The notes below the pieces were generated by a model. That model ran no database searches. It saw nothing but the letters and a program-made list of their open reading frames with translations, and was not told the DNA's origin. This document shows, in pieces, positions 50,933 to 59,961 of a stretch of DNA of 64,000 nt; positions within the stretch are counted from its first letter, which is position 1, and each line of letters begins with the position of its first letter. The translations under genes were made by a program, and so were the position numbers. The stretch comes from Thalassospira tepidiphila MCCC 1A03514 (GTDB taxonomy: Bacteria > Pseudomonadota > Alphaproteobacteria > Rhodospirillales > Thalassospiraceae), in contig NZ_JPVZ01000003.1 in NCBI RefSeq assembly GCF_001662875.1, positions 372,001 through 436,000 on the forward strand. Reading direction: 5' to 3'.

Positions 50933-52246
50933 ATGAAGAATTATCCGAAAATCACCTTGCCCAAGGAATGCGACGTCGTTGTCATCGGCGGCGGCATTCA
51001 CGGGTCATCTTGCGCCTATTACCTGACCAGGGCCGGCATGAAAGTCGTGCTTCTGGAAAAGGATACCATCGCGTCACACCAGTCCGGTCGTGCCTGGGGC
51101 TTTGTCCGCCAGCAGGGCCGCGATCCGGTTGAACTGCCATTGATGATTGAATGCAACAAGATCTGGCAAGGTCTTGAAAAGGAACTGAATGCCGATCTGG
51201 AATGGCGCCAAGGCGGGGTGCTGTTTGTCGCCCGTGATGACAAGGAAATGTCGGAATTCGAAGGCTGGATTAACGAGACAAAACACTTTGGCATCGAAAC
51301 CCAGGTCCTTGACCCCAAGGGGGTCGAAAAACTGACACCGGGGATCACAACGCCGGGTGTTGGCGGGATCTACACGCCCTCGGACGGGCAGGCCGAGCCG
51401 AAAAAGGCCGCCCCGGCAATCGCCAAACGCGCCAGTGAATTGGGTGCTGTGATTGCCGAGGGCTGCGGCGCGCTTTCGATTGAAACAGAGGCCGGGGCGA
51501 TCAGTTCGGTGGTGTCCGAACAGGGCGAAATCAAATGCAAATACGTCATCTGTGCGGTCGGGGCTGCGACGCATAAATTCGTCGCCAAGTTCGGGCGGCG
51601 TTTACCGCAGCAAACCACACGCGGGACCGTGATCCGCACCACACCGGTACCCGATATTTCTGCCGCGGGCACGCTGGCGGCTGGTCTGGCATTCCGTCAA
51701 CGCGCAGATGGGTCGATGAACATCGCCGATGAATTCATGACCGACATTGATTTGACACTGGGCCGGTTCAAGTATGCCCGCGATTTCATGCCGGGGCTGT
51801 TTGATAACTGGGCGACCTTCAAGTTCCACTTTAACAAGCGGTTCTTCGATGATCTGGTGGATCGTATGCCGGGATCAGATGCATCAAGGCACCCCATGAT
51901 CGGCCGACGCACCAATCAGGCAGAGCCGTATGAGGTGCGGGTTAAAAACGCCATGCGCAATCTGCAGAAGGTCCTGCCACAGATCAAGAAAGTCGGCATC
52001 GTTGATACCTGGGCGGGTGACATTGATGTCACCCCGGATGCGGTGCCGGTGATCGATCAGTTCGAAAACCCCAAACACTTCTTTGTCGCATCCGGTTTCT
52101 CGGGCCATGGGTTTGCTATGGGGCCGGTGGTTGGCAAGGTGCTGGCCGACTGGATCACCAATGGGCAACCGTCGATCACCTTAAAGGGCATGGAACTTTC
52201 AAGGTTCGAAGACGGCACCCGTCGCACGCCGCGGACACGGGTCTGA
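50933..52246 (+). CDS. FAD-dependent oxidoreductase (DadA/sarcosine oxidase family)
   Basis: The 437-residue product has an N-terminal FAD-binding motif CDVVVIGGGIHGSSCAYYLTRAGMKVVLLEKD (GxGxxG followed by an acidic residue), then a GRAWGFVRQQGRDP region, a substrate domain, and the C-terminal FAD loop VDTWAGDIDVTPDAVPVIDQFENPKHFFVASGFSGHGFAMGPVVGKVLADWI. This is the pattern of the DAO superfamily that oxidises D-amino acids, sarcosine or related amines. The substrate is unknown. The gene is divergent from the transsulfuration gene, sharing a 102-bp intergenic region. Confidence 0.9.
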   Translation: MKNYPKITLPKECDVVVIGGGIHGSSCAYYLTRAGMKVVLLEKDTIASHQSGRAWGFVRQQGRDPVELPLMIECNKIWQGLEKELNADLEWRQGGVLFVARDDKEMSEFEGWINETKHFGIETQVLDPKGVEKLTPGITTPGVGGIYTPSDGQAEPKKAAPAIAKRASELGAVIAEGCGALSIETEAGAISSVVSEQGEIKCKYVICAVGAATHKFVAKFGRRLPQQTTRGTVIRTTPVPDISAAGTLAAGLAFRQRADGSMNIADEFMTDIDLTLGRFKYARDFMPGLFDNWATFKFHFNKRFFDDLVDRMPGSDASRHPMIGRRTNQAEPYEVRVKNAMRNLQKVLPQIKKVGIVDTWAGDIDVTPDAVPVIDQFENPKHFFVASGFSGHGFAMGPVVGKVLADWITNGQPSITLKGMELSRFEDGTRRTPRTRV

Positions 52247-52281
52247 TCGCGTGTTCTGAAACTGAAATCGGGTAGGGGCGG

Positions 52282-53133
52282 TTACAGGCTGCGCGCCAGA
52301 CGCAGGATAATCGCCCCGCCCAGCGTCATCATGGTCGAGGACAGCTTCACAAGGTTAAGCTTCTCGCCCATGAAGAACACGCCGATCAAAAGGGCAAAGA
52401 CAATACCGGTTTCGCGCAGGGCGACCACAAGCGGGATCGGTGCCTGCGTAAAGGCCCACATCACAGTGGCATAGGCGGCAAAGGATGCGGTGCCACCAAT
52501 TGCAAAGACCCTTTTGCCAGATCGCGCGATATCGGCAAGGATACGCGGGCGCATGAAGGTCACGATCACGGCAAAGATCACAACGTTGCCAATCGTCTGA
52601 TAGCTGTAATAACCAAGCGCCGTTCCGGCCAGCCTTGCACCGGTGCCATCCACCAGTGAATAGCTGCTGATGAAACAACCGGTAATGATCGCGGCAAGGG
52701 CAGCATTGCGGTTACGCATGCCATCGGCTTGTCGCGTTATGCACATGCTGATGATGCCAACCCCGATGATAACAATCGCCAGCCACTCGCTGACATGCAG
52801 GGTAACCCCCATGATCAACACGGACACCGCCGCAACAATCAGCGGCGAAGACCCGCGTGCTATCGGATAAACCTGGCTGAGATCGCCCAAGCGATAGGCC
52901 AGGATCAGAAACAACTGATAGCCGATATGAAGTCCAAGCGAAGTCAGCAGATAAGGCCAGCTTTCGGGGGCAGGAAGGTCAACAAACGGCAACAGGGTCA
53001 GAACAATCGGCGTATGACCCAGCACGATTGCCGTCATGTTCATCAATTTGTCCGAGCCGCCCTTGACCAGTGCATTCCACACGGCATGCATCAGGGCAGC
53101 GCCCATTACAGCAAGAAAGACAGTCAAACTCAT
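52282..53133 (-). CDS. EamA/DMT-family transporter
   Basis: The start at ATG 53133 gives 283 residues with about ten hydrophobic helices. The two-fold EamA layout is visible: the first repeat (SLTVFLAVMGAALMHAVWNALVKGG) and the second, beginning near ALAAIITGCFISSYSLVDG. The last segments are ALRETGIVFALLIGVFFMGEKLNLVKLSSTMMTLGGAIILRL, the typical DMT ending. Members export metabolites such as amino acids; the substrate is unknown. It converges on the DadA-like gene. Confidence 0.87.
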   Translation of the reverse strand: MSLTVFLAVMGAALMHAVWNALVKGGSDKLMNMTAIVLGHTPIVLTLLPFVDLPAPESWPYLLTSLGLHIGYQLFLILAYRLGDLSQVYPIARGSSPLIVAAVSVLIMGVTLHVSEWLAIVIIGVGIISMCITRQADGMRNRNAALAAIITGCFISSYSLVDGTGARLAGTALGYYSYQTIGNVVIFAVIVTFMRPRILADIARSGKRVFAIGGTASFAAYATVMWAFTQAPIPLVVALRETGIVFALLIGVFFMGEKLNLVKLSSTMMTLGGAIILRLARSL

Positions 53134-53224
53134 GGCGGGGCAACCAATGTTACGGTTTTGTGACGTAATCATTGTTGCTTAGCATGCAGTTTGAAAAACC
53201 ACCAAACCGAACTTGATAGGGCAG

Positions 53225-54313
53225 CTATGAGCCAGACGCCGTATGCTCGACCTTTTGCGTGGTTGTCGATGCGGGTGCGGCTTTGCCATCAAAGAACCGG
53301 GTCGCCCCGATTGGTGGGGCAACGAAATCGCCATCTGCAATTCCGCTTTCCCTGCGGGCCGCGGCCAACCGGACCGGCGGCTCATCCACCGGCTCAGCCG
53401 TCAGAACAAACGTGCCCCAATGAATGGCAAGCGCCTGTTTGACGCCCATTTTCTGCATGATCTGAATGGCTTCTTCGGGATTGCAATGTGCATTGCGCAT
53501 GAAGTCGCGCGGGTCATAGGCCCCGATGGGGATCAGGCCGAAATCAATCCCGCCATGGATTGCACCCATTTCGGTAAACAGGGCGTCGTTCCAGCCGGTA
53601 TCACCAACAAAATAGAACCGGTAGCCATCACCAAACTCAAGGATATAGCCACCCCACAGCATTTCCTTGCGGTCCTTGGTGGTGCGGCTTGACCAGTGAT
53701 TGGACGGCACATGGGTGATCTTCAGATCATCGTGATGATGGCTTTCATCCCAATCCAGTTCGACATAGCGATCAGCACGAATGCCCGCCTTTTCGAGAAG
53801 TGCACCATTTTTCAGCGGCAAGACATAACGCGGCGCGTTGCCAAGCTGCGTCAGGCTGGCCAGGTCAAAATGGTCATAGTGATTATGTGACAGCAACACC
53901 AGATCAAGCTTGGGCAACTGATCAATGCCAAGGCCCGGTCGGGTATAGCGTTTTGGTCCAACGCGTTTGAACGGTGATGCGCGGTCGGAAAACACCGGAT
54001 CGGTCAGGATATTGAGCCCGCCATACTGTACCAAGACCGTGGCATGCCCGACCCATGTGACTTGCAGGCGTTTGGGATCCGGGTTGTGAATGGCTTCGTG
54101 ATCAGGTGTTTCGGTGGGGATTTTACCGACCTGATGCTTGGCCTTTGGCCAGTTATCATCACCGAAATAGCGCCGCTTTAAGAAATGCCAGAACGACCGT
54201 TTTACCGGATCGGGCAGGGGGTGACGGTTTTCAAAGCCGATATCGGTGTGATGGGCTGGTTTTGTTTGCTGCTGCACGTTTGGGTCCTGGTCCGGTTTGA
54301 ATGTGGTCGCCAT
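53225..54313 (-). CDS. MBL-fold hydrolase, NAPE-PLD-like
   Basis: The product is 362 residues from ATG 54313 (MATTFKPDQD); an in-frame ATG at 54337 is possible. It has PKRLQVTWVGHATVLVQYGGLNILTDPVFSDRASP, then the zinc motif LLSHNHYDHFDLASL (H-x-H-x-D-H), and LDWDESHHHDDLKITHVPSNHWSSRT. The metal-bridging Asp lies in FYFVGDTGWND, and a further His is in ALAIHWGTFVLTAEP. This order is typical of the bacterial relatives of N-acylphosphatidylethanolamine phospholipase D (outer-membrane or romA-like proteins). No signal peptide is clear. The physiological substrate is unknown. Confidence 0.88.
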   Translation of the reverse strand: MATTFKPDQDPNVQQQTKPAHHTDIGFENRHPLPDPVKRSFWHFLKRRYFGDDNWPKAKHQVGKIPTETPDHEAIHNPDPKRLQVTWVGHATVLVQYGGLNILTDPVFSDRASPFKRVGPKRYTRPGLGIDQLPKLDLVLLSHNHYDHFDLASLTQLGNAPRYVLPLKNGALLEKAGIRADRYVELDWDESHHHDDLKITHVPSNHWSSRTTKDRKEMLWGGYILEFGDGYRFYFVGDTGWNDALFTEMGAIHGGIDFGLIPIGAYDPRDFMRNAHCNPEEAIQIMQKMGVKQALAIHWGTFVLTAEPVDEPPVRLAAARRESGIADGDFVAPPIGATRFFDGKAAPASTTTQKVEHTASGS

Positions 54314-54368
54314 TCTGCATTTTGTACGGGTGACCATAAGGTAACTGGGAATTTGACCTGCGCAAGCG

Positions 54369-54403
54369 AAAGGCCGGAACGCGGGACACACATTCCGGCC
54401 TTT
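54369..54403 (-). terminator. Hairpin between the MBL gene and the thiamine transporter operon
   Basis: AAAGGCCGGAA (54369-54379) pairs with TTCCGGCCTTT (54393-54403). It lies about 85 bp after the thiY stop and would end the thiZ-thiX-thiY transcript; the T run is short. Confidence 0.5.
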
Positions 54404-54487
54404 CTTAGCGGTCTGCCCATGCGGGGTGCAGACCAATGCTTTCGCAGTTGCTGGGGCGAGCCTTGCGAAAGCAGGGGGGACTGAATT

Positions 54488-55441
54488 TTATTCGATCACG
54501 GTCGCATAGGTTTCAAGCGCCGGGCTTTCGGTGATCAATCCCTGTTTGACCATGTAATCGGCAAAGCGGGCATAGCGCGCCTTATCAAGGGCTGCCGGAC
54601 GCAGCGCAAAGCGCGGCAGGGTATCGGCCCATGCCTTGATATTGAGTTCATCATCAAGGTTCGGATAGGCGGCAATAAAGGCCTGCCAGCTGTCATCAGG
54701 ATGGTTGATCAGGTACTGCACACCTTCTTCAAGGGCGGCCAGCATACGGGCATAACGCGGATCATCGACCTTGTCGTTGCGCACGGTCAGGATCAGTTCG
54801 TCATAGGGCGGAACGCCTTCTTCTTCGACATAAAATGCCTTGCCCGGCTTGCCTTCGATTTCCATCTGGTTGAGCTCGAAATTGCGATAGCCGCCAATGA
54901 TCGCATCGACCTGGCCGGAATACAGCGACGGCGAGAGCGAGAAGTTCACATTGATCAGTTCGACATCATCAATCGAAACCCCATGATTGCCGAGCATCGT
55001 GCCCAGAAGCGCATCCTCGAACCCGGCCAGCGAATAACCGATCTTCTTGCCCTTAAGATCGGCGATTTCCTTGATCGGGCCGTCTTCAAGAACGATCAGG
55101 CTGTTGAGCGGGGTGGCAACGAGGGTGCCGATACGCGTCAGCGGCAGGCCTTCGGCCGCCTGAACATGCAGTTGCGGCTGATAGTTCACGGCAACATCGC
55201 CCTGACCGGCGGCAACAAGGCGCGGCGGGGCGGACGGATCGGATGGTTCGATCAGTTCGACATCCAGATCATGATTGGCAAAGAAGCCCTTTTCCTTGGC
55301 AACGATCAGCGGTGCGTGATCGGGGTTCACAAACCAATCAAGAAGTATGACCAGCTTGTCCGCCGCAAAGGCGGTTGAAGACGTTCCAAGAACAAGTGCG
55401 CCCAGTGCGGTCGCGGTGATCATGGATTTAAGGCGTGACAT
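54488..55441 (-). CDS. thiY: ABC transporter substrate-binding protein for thiamine precursor (ThiY/NMT1 family)
   Basis: The start at ATG 55441 follows GGAGG and gives 317 residues with a signal peptide (MITATALGALVLGTSSTAFAAD). The mature protein has the NMT1/THI5-like fold: KLVILLDWFVNPDHAPLIVAKEKGFFANHDLDVELIEPSDPSAPPRLVAAGQGDVAVNYQPQL, then KGKKIGYSLAGFEDALLGTML and the hinge region VDAIIGGYRNFELNQM. ThiY proteins bind formylaminopyrimidine, a thiamine breakdown and salvage product. It is the last gene of a three-gene operon under a TPP riboswitch, which strongly supports a thiamine-related substrate. Confidence 0.9.
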   Translation of the reverse strand: MSRLKSMITATALGALVLGTSSTAFAADKLVILLDWFVNPDHAPLIVAKEKGFFANHDLDVELIEPSDPSAPPRLVAAGQGDVAVNYQPQLHVQAAEGLPLTRIGTLVATPLNSLIVLEDGPIKEIADLKGKKIGYSLAGFEDALLGTMLGNHGVSIDDVELINVNFSLSPSLYSGQVDAIIGGYRNFELNQMEIEGKPGKAFYVEEEGVPPYDELILTVRNDKVDDPRYARMLAALEEGVQYLINHPDDSWQAFIAAYPNLDDELNIKAWADTLPRFALRPAALDKARYARFADYMVKQGLITESPALETYATVIE

Positions 55442-55515
55442 GGATGAACCTCCGTAAGATGCGCCAAATAAATAGTGTGAGGATTTAGATCGCTGCCGAA
55501 CAGGCATGTGGTGTC

Positions 55516-56328
55516 TTACCGAACCGGTTTCAGGCTGTCGGGTTGCCAGGGCAGGGCCGCGCGCAGCACGCGATCGACAATGAAGTATTGCGTGATCGAA
55601 AACGCACACAGGATCAGAAGACAGGCAAAAACCATATCGATCTGAACCCGCGCATTGGCGTGCAGCATCAGATAACCAAGGCCGTGACTGGACCCGACCC
55701 ATTCGCCAATCACCGCCCCGATCGGGGCAACGGCGGTGGCAACGCGAAAACCCGATGCAAAGGCGGGCAGGGCTGCGGGCAATCGGATATGGGTCAAAAG
55801 CCGCCAGCGACTTGCCCCCATGGTGCGCGCCAGATCAAGCCAGCCGGTTTCCGTCCGTGACAGGCCATCGAAAAAGGCGACGGTGACCGGGAAGAAAATG
55901 ATCAGGGCCGCCATGGCGATTTTGGACGCCAGCCCAAAGCCGAGCCAGAGAACCAGAAGCGGGGCCAATGCAAAGAACGGAATGGCCTGTGAGACCAACA
56001 AAATCGGCATCAACCAGAAACGCACCGGCGAAAACAGCGCCATCGGAATAGCGGCCAACGTACCAAGGGCGGCACCGGCAAACAGCCCGATCACGGTTTC
56101 GGCAATGGTGTATTTCGCATGATCCAGCAGGACGGCATGACGAGCGATCAAGGTGTGCCAAACGTCAGCTGGCGGTGGCAGCATGTATTTCGGCGCACCG
56201 GTAACAATCACCAACAATTGCCAGGTGGCAATCAGCGCAATGATAATAATCAGCGGCCGCGCAAGGATCAGCCAGCGTTGCTCCGACAGTGCATTTTTAT
56301 TTGTATGAGGATTGTTTTGTGTGCTCAT
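55516..56328 (-). CDS. thiX: ABC transporter permease for thiamine precursor (ThiX)
   Basis: The 270-residue product has about six membrane helices and the binding-protein-dependent transport permease signature, the EAA loop seen as DLARTMGASRWRLLTHIRLPAALPAFASGFRVATAVAPIGAVIGE. The helix pattern FALAPLLVLWLGFGLASKIAMAALIIFFP is that of the SsuC/TauC/ThiX group. Its start overlaps the stop of the ATPase gene by four bases (ATGA), so the two are translationally coupled. It forms the channel of a ThiXYZ transporter. Confidence 0.9.
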   Translation of the reverse strand: MSTQNNPHTNKNALSEQRWLILARPLIIIIALIATWQLLVIVTGAPKYMLPPPADVWHTLIARHAVLLDHAKYTIAETVIGLFAGAALGTLAAIPMALFSPVRFWLMPILLVSQAIPFFALAPLLVLWLGFGLASKIAMAALIIFFPVTVAFFDGLSRTETGWLDLARTMGASRWRLLTHIRLPAALPAFASGFRVATAVAPIGAVIGEWVGSSHGLGYLMLHANARVQIDMVFACLLILCAFSITQYFIVDRVLRAALPWQPDSLKPVR

Positions 56329-57110
56329 GCCCCGCCCTCCGACCGCTCGGCACCGAGTTGGCCGAGCAGTTCGGCCTGCTGTGCCAGGATCTCGGGATCG
56401 GCAATGTTGCGCGGGCTTTGGCCCTTGGGCGTGATGGCGTCTTGCAATTGTGCCGGGCTGCCTGTCAGGACATGGACATGATCGCCAAGGCGCAATGCCT
56501 CAAGCGGGTCGTGGGTCACAAGCAACACCGTTTTACCCCGCAGCACACGTGCGGCCAGTTCCTGCAAACGCAGGCGGTTGAGCGGATCAAGGGCGGAAAA
56601 CGGCTCGTCCATCAAAACGACCGGGCGATCTTCCATCAATGTGCGGGCAAGGGCGGCGCGCTGTTTCATGCCACCAGACAATTCAGCGGGGCGCAGGTTT
56701 GCCGCATCACGTAACCCGACTTCGGTCAGTAAATGTGAGGCTTTCTCATAATCGGGTTTTTCGTGGCGTAAAACGGCACCCAGTGCGACATTTTCAAGAA
56801 CACTGCGCCAGGGCAATAACAGGTCCTGTTGCGCCATATAGGCGACCCGACCGGTAAGTGCGATCTTGTCCGAACAGGTGATGGTGCCGCTAACATCGCC
56901 TTCGACGAGGCCTGCGAAATAGCGCAAAAGGGTGCTTTTGCCGACACCGCTTGGACCGAGCAGGCAGGTAAAGCTGCCCGCCTGTAAGGTCAGGTCGAGA
57001 TCATGGAAAATATCGACGCCGTTGAAAGCCACGCGGGCCGCACGGAGCGCAATATCAAATCTGGTTGGATTGTCTTGCGCCATCTGGGGCGCGTGTTCTG
57101 TGCTGCGCAT
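56325..57110 (-). CDS. thiZ: ABC transporter ATP-binding protein for thiamine precursor (ThiZ)
   Basis: The 261-residue ATPase has Walker A LLGPSGVGKSTLLRYFAG, Q-loop YMAQQDLLLPWRSVLENVALG, signature AELSGGMKQRAALARTLM, Walker B PVVLMDEPFSALD and H-loop VLLVTHDPLEAL. The ATG at 57110 follows GGAAGGATCGA, a ribosome binding site that is part of the TPP riboswitch 3' end, so translation should be turned off by thiamine pyrophosphate. It is the first gene of the thiZ-thiX-thiY operon. Confidence 0.92.
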   Translation of the reverse strand: MRSTEHAPQMAQDNPTRFDIALRAARVAFNGVDIFHDLDLTLQAGSFTCLLGPSGVGKSTLLRYFAGLVEGDVSGTITCSDKIALTGRVAYMAQQDLLLPWRSVLENVALGAVLRHEKPDYEKASHLLTEVGLRDAANLRPAELSGGMKQRAALARTLMEDRPVVLMDEPFSALDPLNRLRLQELAARVLRGKTVLLVTHDPLEALRLGDHVHVLTGSPAQLQDAITPKGQSPRNIADPEILAQQAELLGQLGAERSEGGA

Positions 57111-57111
57111 T

Positions 57112-57215
57112 CGATCCTTCCTACGCCGGTCTTAACCGGTTCAGGTTCAAAGGGTCGTTCGGCAACACCGAACCTCTCAGCCGATTTACGATCGGCCCCC
57201 CCGGAGATCAGGGGA
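57112..57215 (-). promoter_or_regulatory. TPP riboswitch (THI box)
   Basis: Read on the minus strand the element contains CGGCTGAGAGG, then ACCCTTTGAACCTGAACCGG and ACCGGCGTAGGAAGG, the conserved core of the thiamine pyrophosphate aptamer. P1 can form between GATCTCC (5' side, near 57209) and the 3' GGATC. The thiZ start codon follows at once and GGAAGG is both aptamer 3' end and ribosome binding site, so control is most likely translational. The element supports a thiamine-precursor function for the transporter. Confidence 0.95.
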
Positions 57216-57281
57216 CTATGCGCAGACAAATCGCTGACGTCAAGTTTTGTAACAGTTCCTGGACTTGATCCTGATCACAGC

Positions 57282-58637
57282 TTACCAGTGCGCAGCATGA
57301 AGATGCAGCTTTCCTGCCGGATGATCCCAGTGATGTGGTGTTCCTGCGATACTGACCGGAAAGGCGATGCGTCGGGCTGGACCCCAGTCTGTGTCTTCCA
57401 CCTGTAGGGCAATATCGGCATCTGTTTCCGCGGCAATCATGCCAATGCAGTCAGGCGTTGCTGTCTTGCTTAACATATGTGCTGTTCGGGCCAACGAGTG
57501 GCGGGCGGTTGTGACCTCGCCATGGGTGGCGCGGCGGATCAGGGCGCGAACCGCACTGGCCGCCATCAAATATCCCGTCGCGTGATCAAGGGCCTGTACC
57601 GGAAGCGGTAGGGGCTTTCCCGAACCTGAATGTGTCATCCCCCAATCGGCAACGCCGCAGCTCATCTGCAGAAGGCTGTCAAACCCGCGTCGTTTGGCCC
57701 AGGGCCCGGTCCAGCCATAGGCAGACAGCGTCACATCAATCAGTGCCGGGTTAATGGCGCGCAGCGTTTTGGCGTCATACCCCAATCCCGGCAGGGCGTC
57801 AGGACGATAGCCATGCAGCAAGATGTCAGCACCGCTAATCAGTTCTTCAAACAGCTTTCGGTCTTCCCGGTCCAGCAGATCAAGTCCCGCGCACCGTTTA
57901 CCAAGTGTGACTTCGGGAATGACCGCACCTTCGTCCCAGCCCGGCGGATCGATGCGCAACACATCCGCACCATAGGCCGCCAGAAAACGACCGGCGACGG
58001 GGCCGGCCAAGATACGGGTCAGATCAAGAACGCGGATGCCACGTAGCGGGCGGGCCGGGTCAATTGACGCGGGGATGACATTGGTGTTTGCGTGCTGGTC
58101 CCAGCAGATCAGTGGATCGGTGGCGATGGATATTCCTTGCGGATGTGTCTGCCATTCCTCAAGGCTGTGCATGGTTGCAGCACAGCCATTGGCCGCGACA
58201 ATTTCGTTTTCAAGCATATCACTTCGCCACTCCCTTACCGCCATCGCCAGATCATCGCGGGTTTGGTAATTGCCCAGAACAGAAAGTGCCGCCGCGCGGT
58301 GATGTGGCGCGTTGGTATGTAACCGGATCCACCCGTCACGCGTTTGATAGTCGCCCGCCAGCGGGTCCCAGACGTTTGGCAATGTCCAGCCCTGTGGGCG
58401 GATTGTCATACTGAACCATTTCGACGCCAGCCTTTGATCGATCGTTACCGGTGCGCCTGATCCGGTTTCAAGGGCGCGCCAGTTTGAAATCATCGCGGCG
58501 GCCATCCCGATACTCGCACAGGCGAGTTCGGTGACTGCGAAATAGGAAGGCAAGGCATCTGTGCCGATTGTTGTGATTGCAGGTGTTTCAGATAGACCAA
58601 GGGCATTGGCGATCTGGGGTGTGAACCGGTTGGGCAT
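57282..58637 (-). CDS. CaiB/BaiF (family III) CoA-transferase-like protein with rearranged halves
   Basis: The 451-residue product carries the family III core in its second half: RPLRGIRVLDLTRILAGPVAGRFLAAYGADVLRIDPPGWDE, then GKRCAGLDLLDREDRKLFEELISGADILLHGYRPDALPGLGYDAKTLRAINPALIDVTLSAYGWTGPWAKRRGFDSLLQMSCGVA. The first half (ITIDQ-type strand VTIDQRLASKWF, VWDPLAGDYQTRDGWIRLHTN) resembles the C-terminal part of a CaiB enzyme, placed in front. This permuted or fused arrangement recurs in other databases under the same family name. CoA donor and acceptor are unknown. Divergent from the HTH-citrate synthase gene at 58731. Confidence 0.83.
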   Translation of the reverse strand: MPNRFTPQIANALGLSETPAITTIGTDALPSYFAVTELACASIGMAAAMISNWRALETGSGAPVTIDQRLASKWFSMTIRPQGWTLPNVWDPLAGDYQTRDGWIRLHTNAPHHRAAALSVLGNYQTRDDLAMAVREWRSDMLENEIVAANGCAATMHSLEEWQTHPQGISIATDPLICWDQHANTNVIPASIDPARPLRGIRVLDLTRILAGPVAGRFLAAYGADVLRIDPPGWDEGAVIPEVTLGKRCAGLDLLDREDRKLFEELISGADILLHGYRPDALPGLGYDAKTLRAINPALIDVTLSAYGWTGPWAKRRGFDSLLQMSCGVADWGMTHSGSGKPLPLPVQALDHATGYLMAASAVRALIRRATHGEVTTARHSLARTAHMLSKTATPDCIGMIAAETDADIALQVEDTDWGPARRIAFPVSIAGTPHHWDHPAGKLHLHAAHW

Positions 58638-58730
58638 GATGGCGTTTCCATTCTCAGGGGGCGGAACCAGTAATGATCAAAGCATCATGCCGGACTGGAC
58701 AAACCGTCAATCTTGATCAAGATAATCAAT

Positions 58731-59861
58731 ATGAAAAAAATCGATGACGGATCATTCTGCACATTGTCGGCAGCAGATGTGTGCGCGCAGGTCGGCATAT
58801 CGCGCGACACGCTTTACGCCTATGTCAGCCGGGGTATTGTGCGTGCTGTTGCCCATCCGGGTGATGCACGCAAAAGCCTGTATGACCGGCGCGACGTTGC
58901 CAAACTGCATGATCGCAAACGACGTGGACGGTCACGGCAATCTGTTGCGGCCTCGACCATTGATTGGGGGGAGCCGATCCTGGTGTCGGGCATCACCCGC
59001 ATTGCCGATGGGCAGTTTTACTATCGCGGTCACAACGCCGTCGAACTGTCCCAGACCATGACGCTTGAGGACGCGGCCGGTCTTTTGGCCGGGCTTCGAT
59101 GCGATCCTGTGTTGAATGCCGTGCCGGACTTTGTTCCGGCCAAACATGATCTGGCGCTTCAGCGTATGGTGGCGATGCTGGCAGAGCTGATGACCGGGTC
59201 GCCCCGTGGTGATGGCCGCCCGATCGCCGCACGGATTGTTCGGCTGGGCGCCCTGGCTGCTGCCGGGGTCTCAGACGATGGGAAAAGCCCGATCCATTTG
59301 GTCCTGGCAAATGCATGGTCAACCCATGAAAATGCGCCGGACCTGTTGCGTCGGGCTCTCGTGCTTTGTGCCGATCACGAGCTTAATGCATCGGCCTATG
59401 CCGTGCGCGTTGCCGCATCGGCCGGGGCGAGCATACCGGCATCCCTGATGGCGGGGTTGTCGACCCTGTCGGGTACGCGCCATGGCGGCCTGACGCCGAG
59501 ATGTCGGGCATGGATGGATCAGGTCGAAAAAGGTGGCGGCAAGATTGATCCCGACCATGTGCCGCCGGGGTTTGGTCATCCGCTTTATCCCGATGGCGAT
59601 CCGCGCACCCGCGCACTCATGCAGGCCTGTGGTCAGACTGGCGATGCGTTCTGGGCGCGCATTGCAAATCTGGTCACGCAAAATACCGGGCAGCATCCCA
59701 GCCTTGATTTCGGATTGGCCTTGATCGAACGCGAACTTCGTCTGCCGAAGGGGGCAGGGCTTGGTATTTTTGCCGTTGGGCGCATGGCAGGCTGGATCGC
59801 GCATCTTTTTGAACAGCGCAAAAGTGGCAAGATCATTCGGCCACGCGCCAGCGTGTCCTGA
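58731..59861 (+). CDS. Citrate synthase-family protein with an N-terminal helix-turn-helix domain
   Basis: The start at ATG 58731 gives 376 residues. Residues 10-60 form a MerR-like or excisionase-type HTH (LSAADVCAQVGISRDTLYAYVSRGIVRAVAHPGDARKSLYDRRDVAKLHDRKRRGRSR). The rest is citrate synthase: DWGEPILVSGITRIADGQFYYRGHNAVELSQT, VLCADHELNASAYAVRVAASAGASIPASLMAGLSTLSGTRHGG, and the catalytic region PPGFGHPLYPDGDPRTRALM with the active-site His and Asp. Such fusions occur in several proteobacteria. It could be a metabolic enzyme that also regulates, or a sensor using the citrate synthase fold. It is divergent from the CaiB-type gene (93-bp gap). Confidence 0.9.
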   Translation: MKKIDDGSFCTLSAADVCAQVGISRDTLYAYVSRGIVRAVAHPGDARKSLYDRRDVAKLHDRKRRGRSRQSVAASTIDWGEPILVSGITRIADGQFYYRGHNAVELSQTMTLEDAAGLLAGLRCDPVLNAVPDFVPAKHDLALQRMVAMLAELMTGSPRGDGRPIAARIVRLGALAAAGVSDDGKSPIHLVLANAWSTHENAPDLLRRALVLCADHELNASAYAVRVAASAGASIPASLMAGLSTLSGTRHGGLTPRCRAWMDQVEKGGGKIDPDHVPPGFGHPLYPDGDPRTRALMQACGQTGDAFWARIANLVTQNTGQHPSLDFGLALIERELRLPKGAGLGIFAVGRMAGWIAHLFEQRKSGKIIRPRASVS

Positions 59862-59961
59862 TGTGATCCAGATTGCGCAGCATAAGTTACATCTGACCCT
59901 TGCGTTATTTGTACGGGGCCGAAGCCTCAATCACCGTGCAATTTGATCTCCGGGCGTCGGG

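Noticed and set aside
54701..55378. 225-codon plus-strand frame opposite thiY
   Set aside because: Antisense to a substrate-binding protein in a riboswitch-controlled operon.
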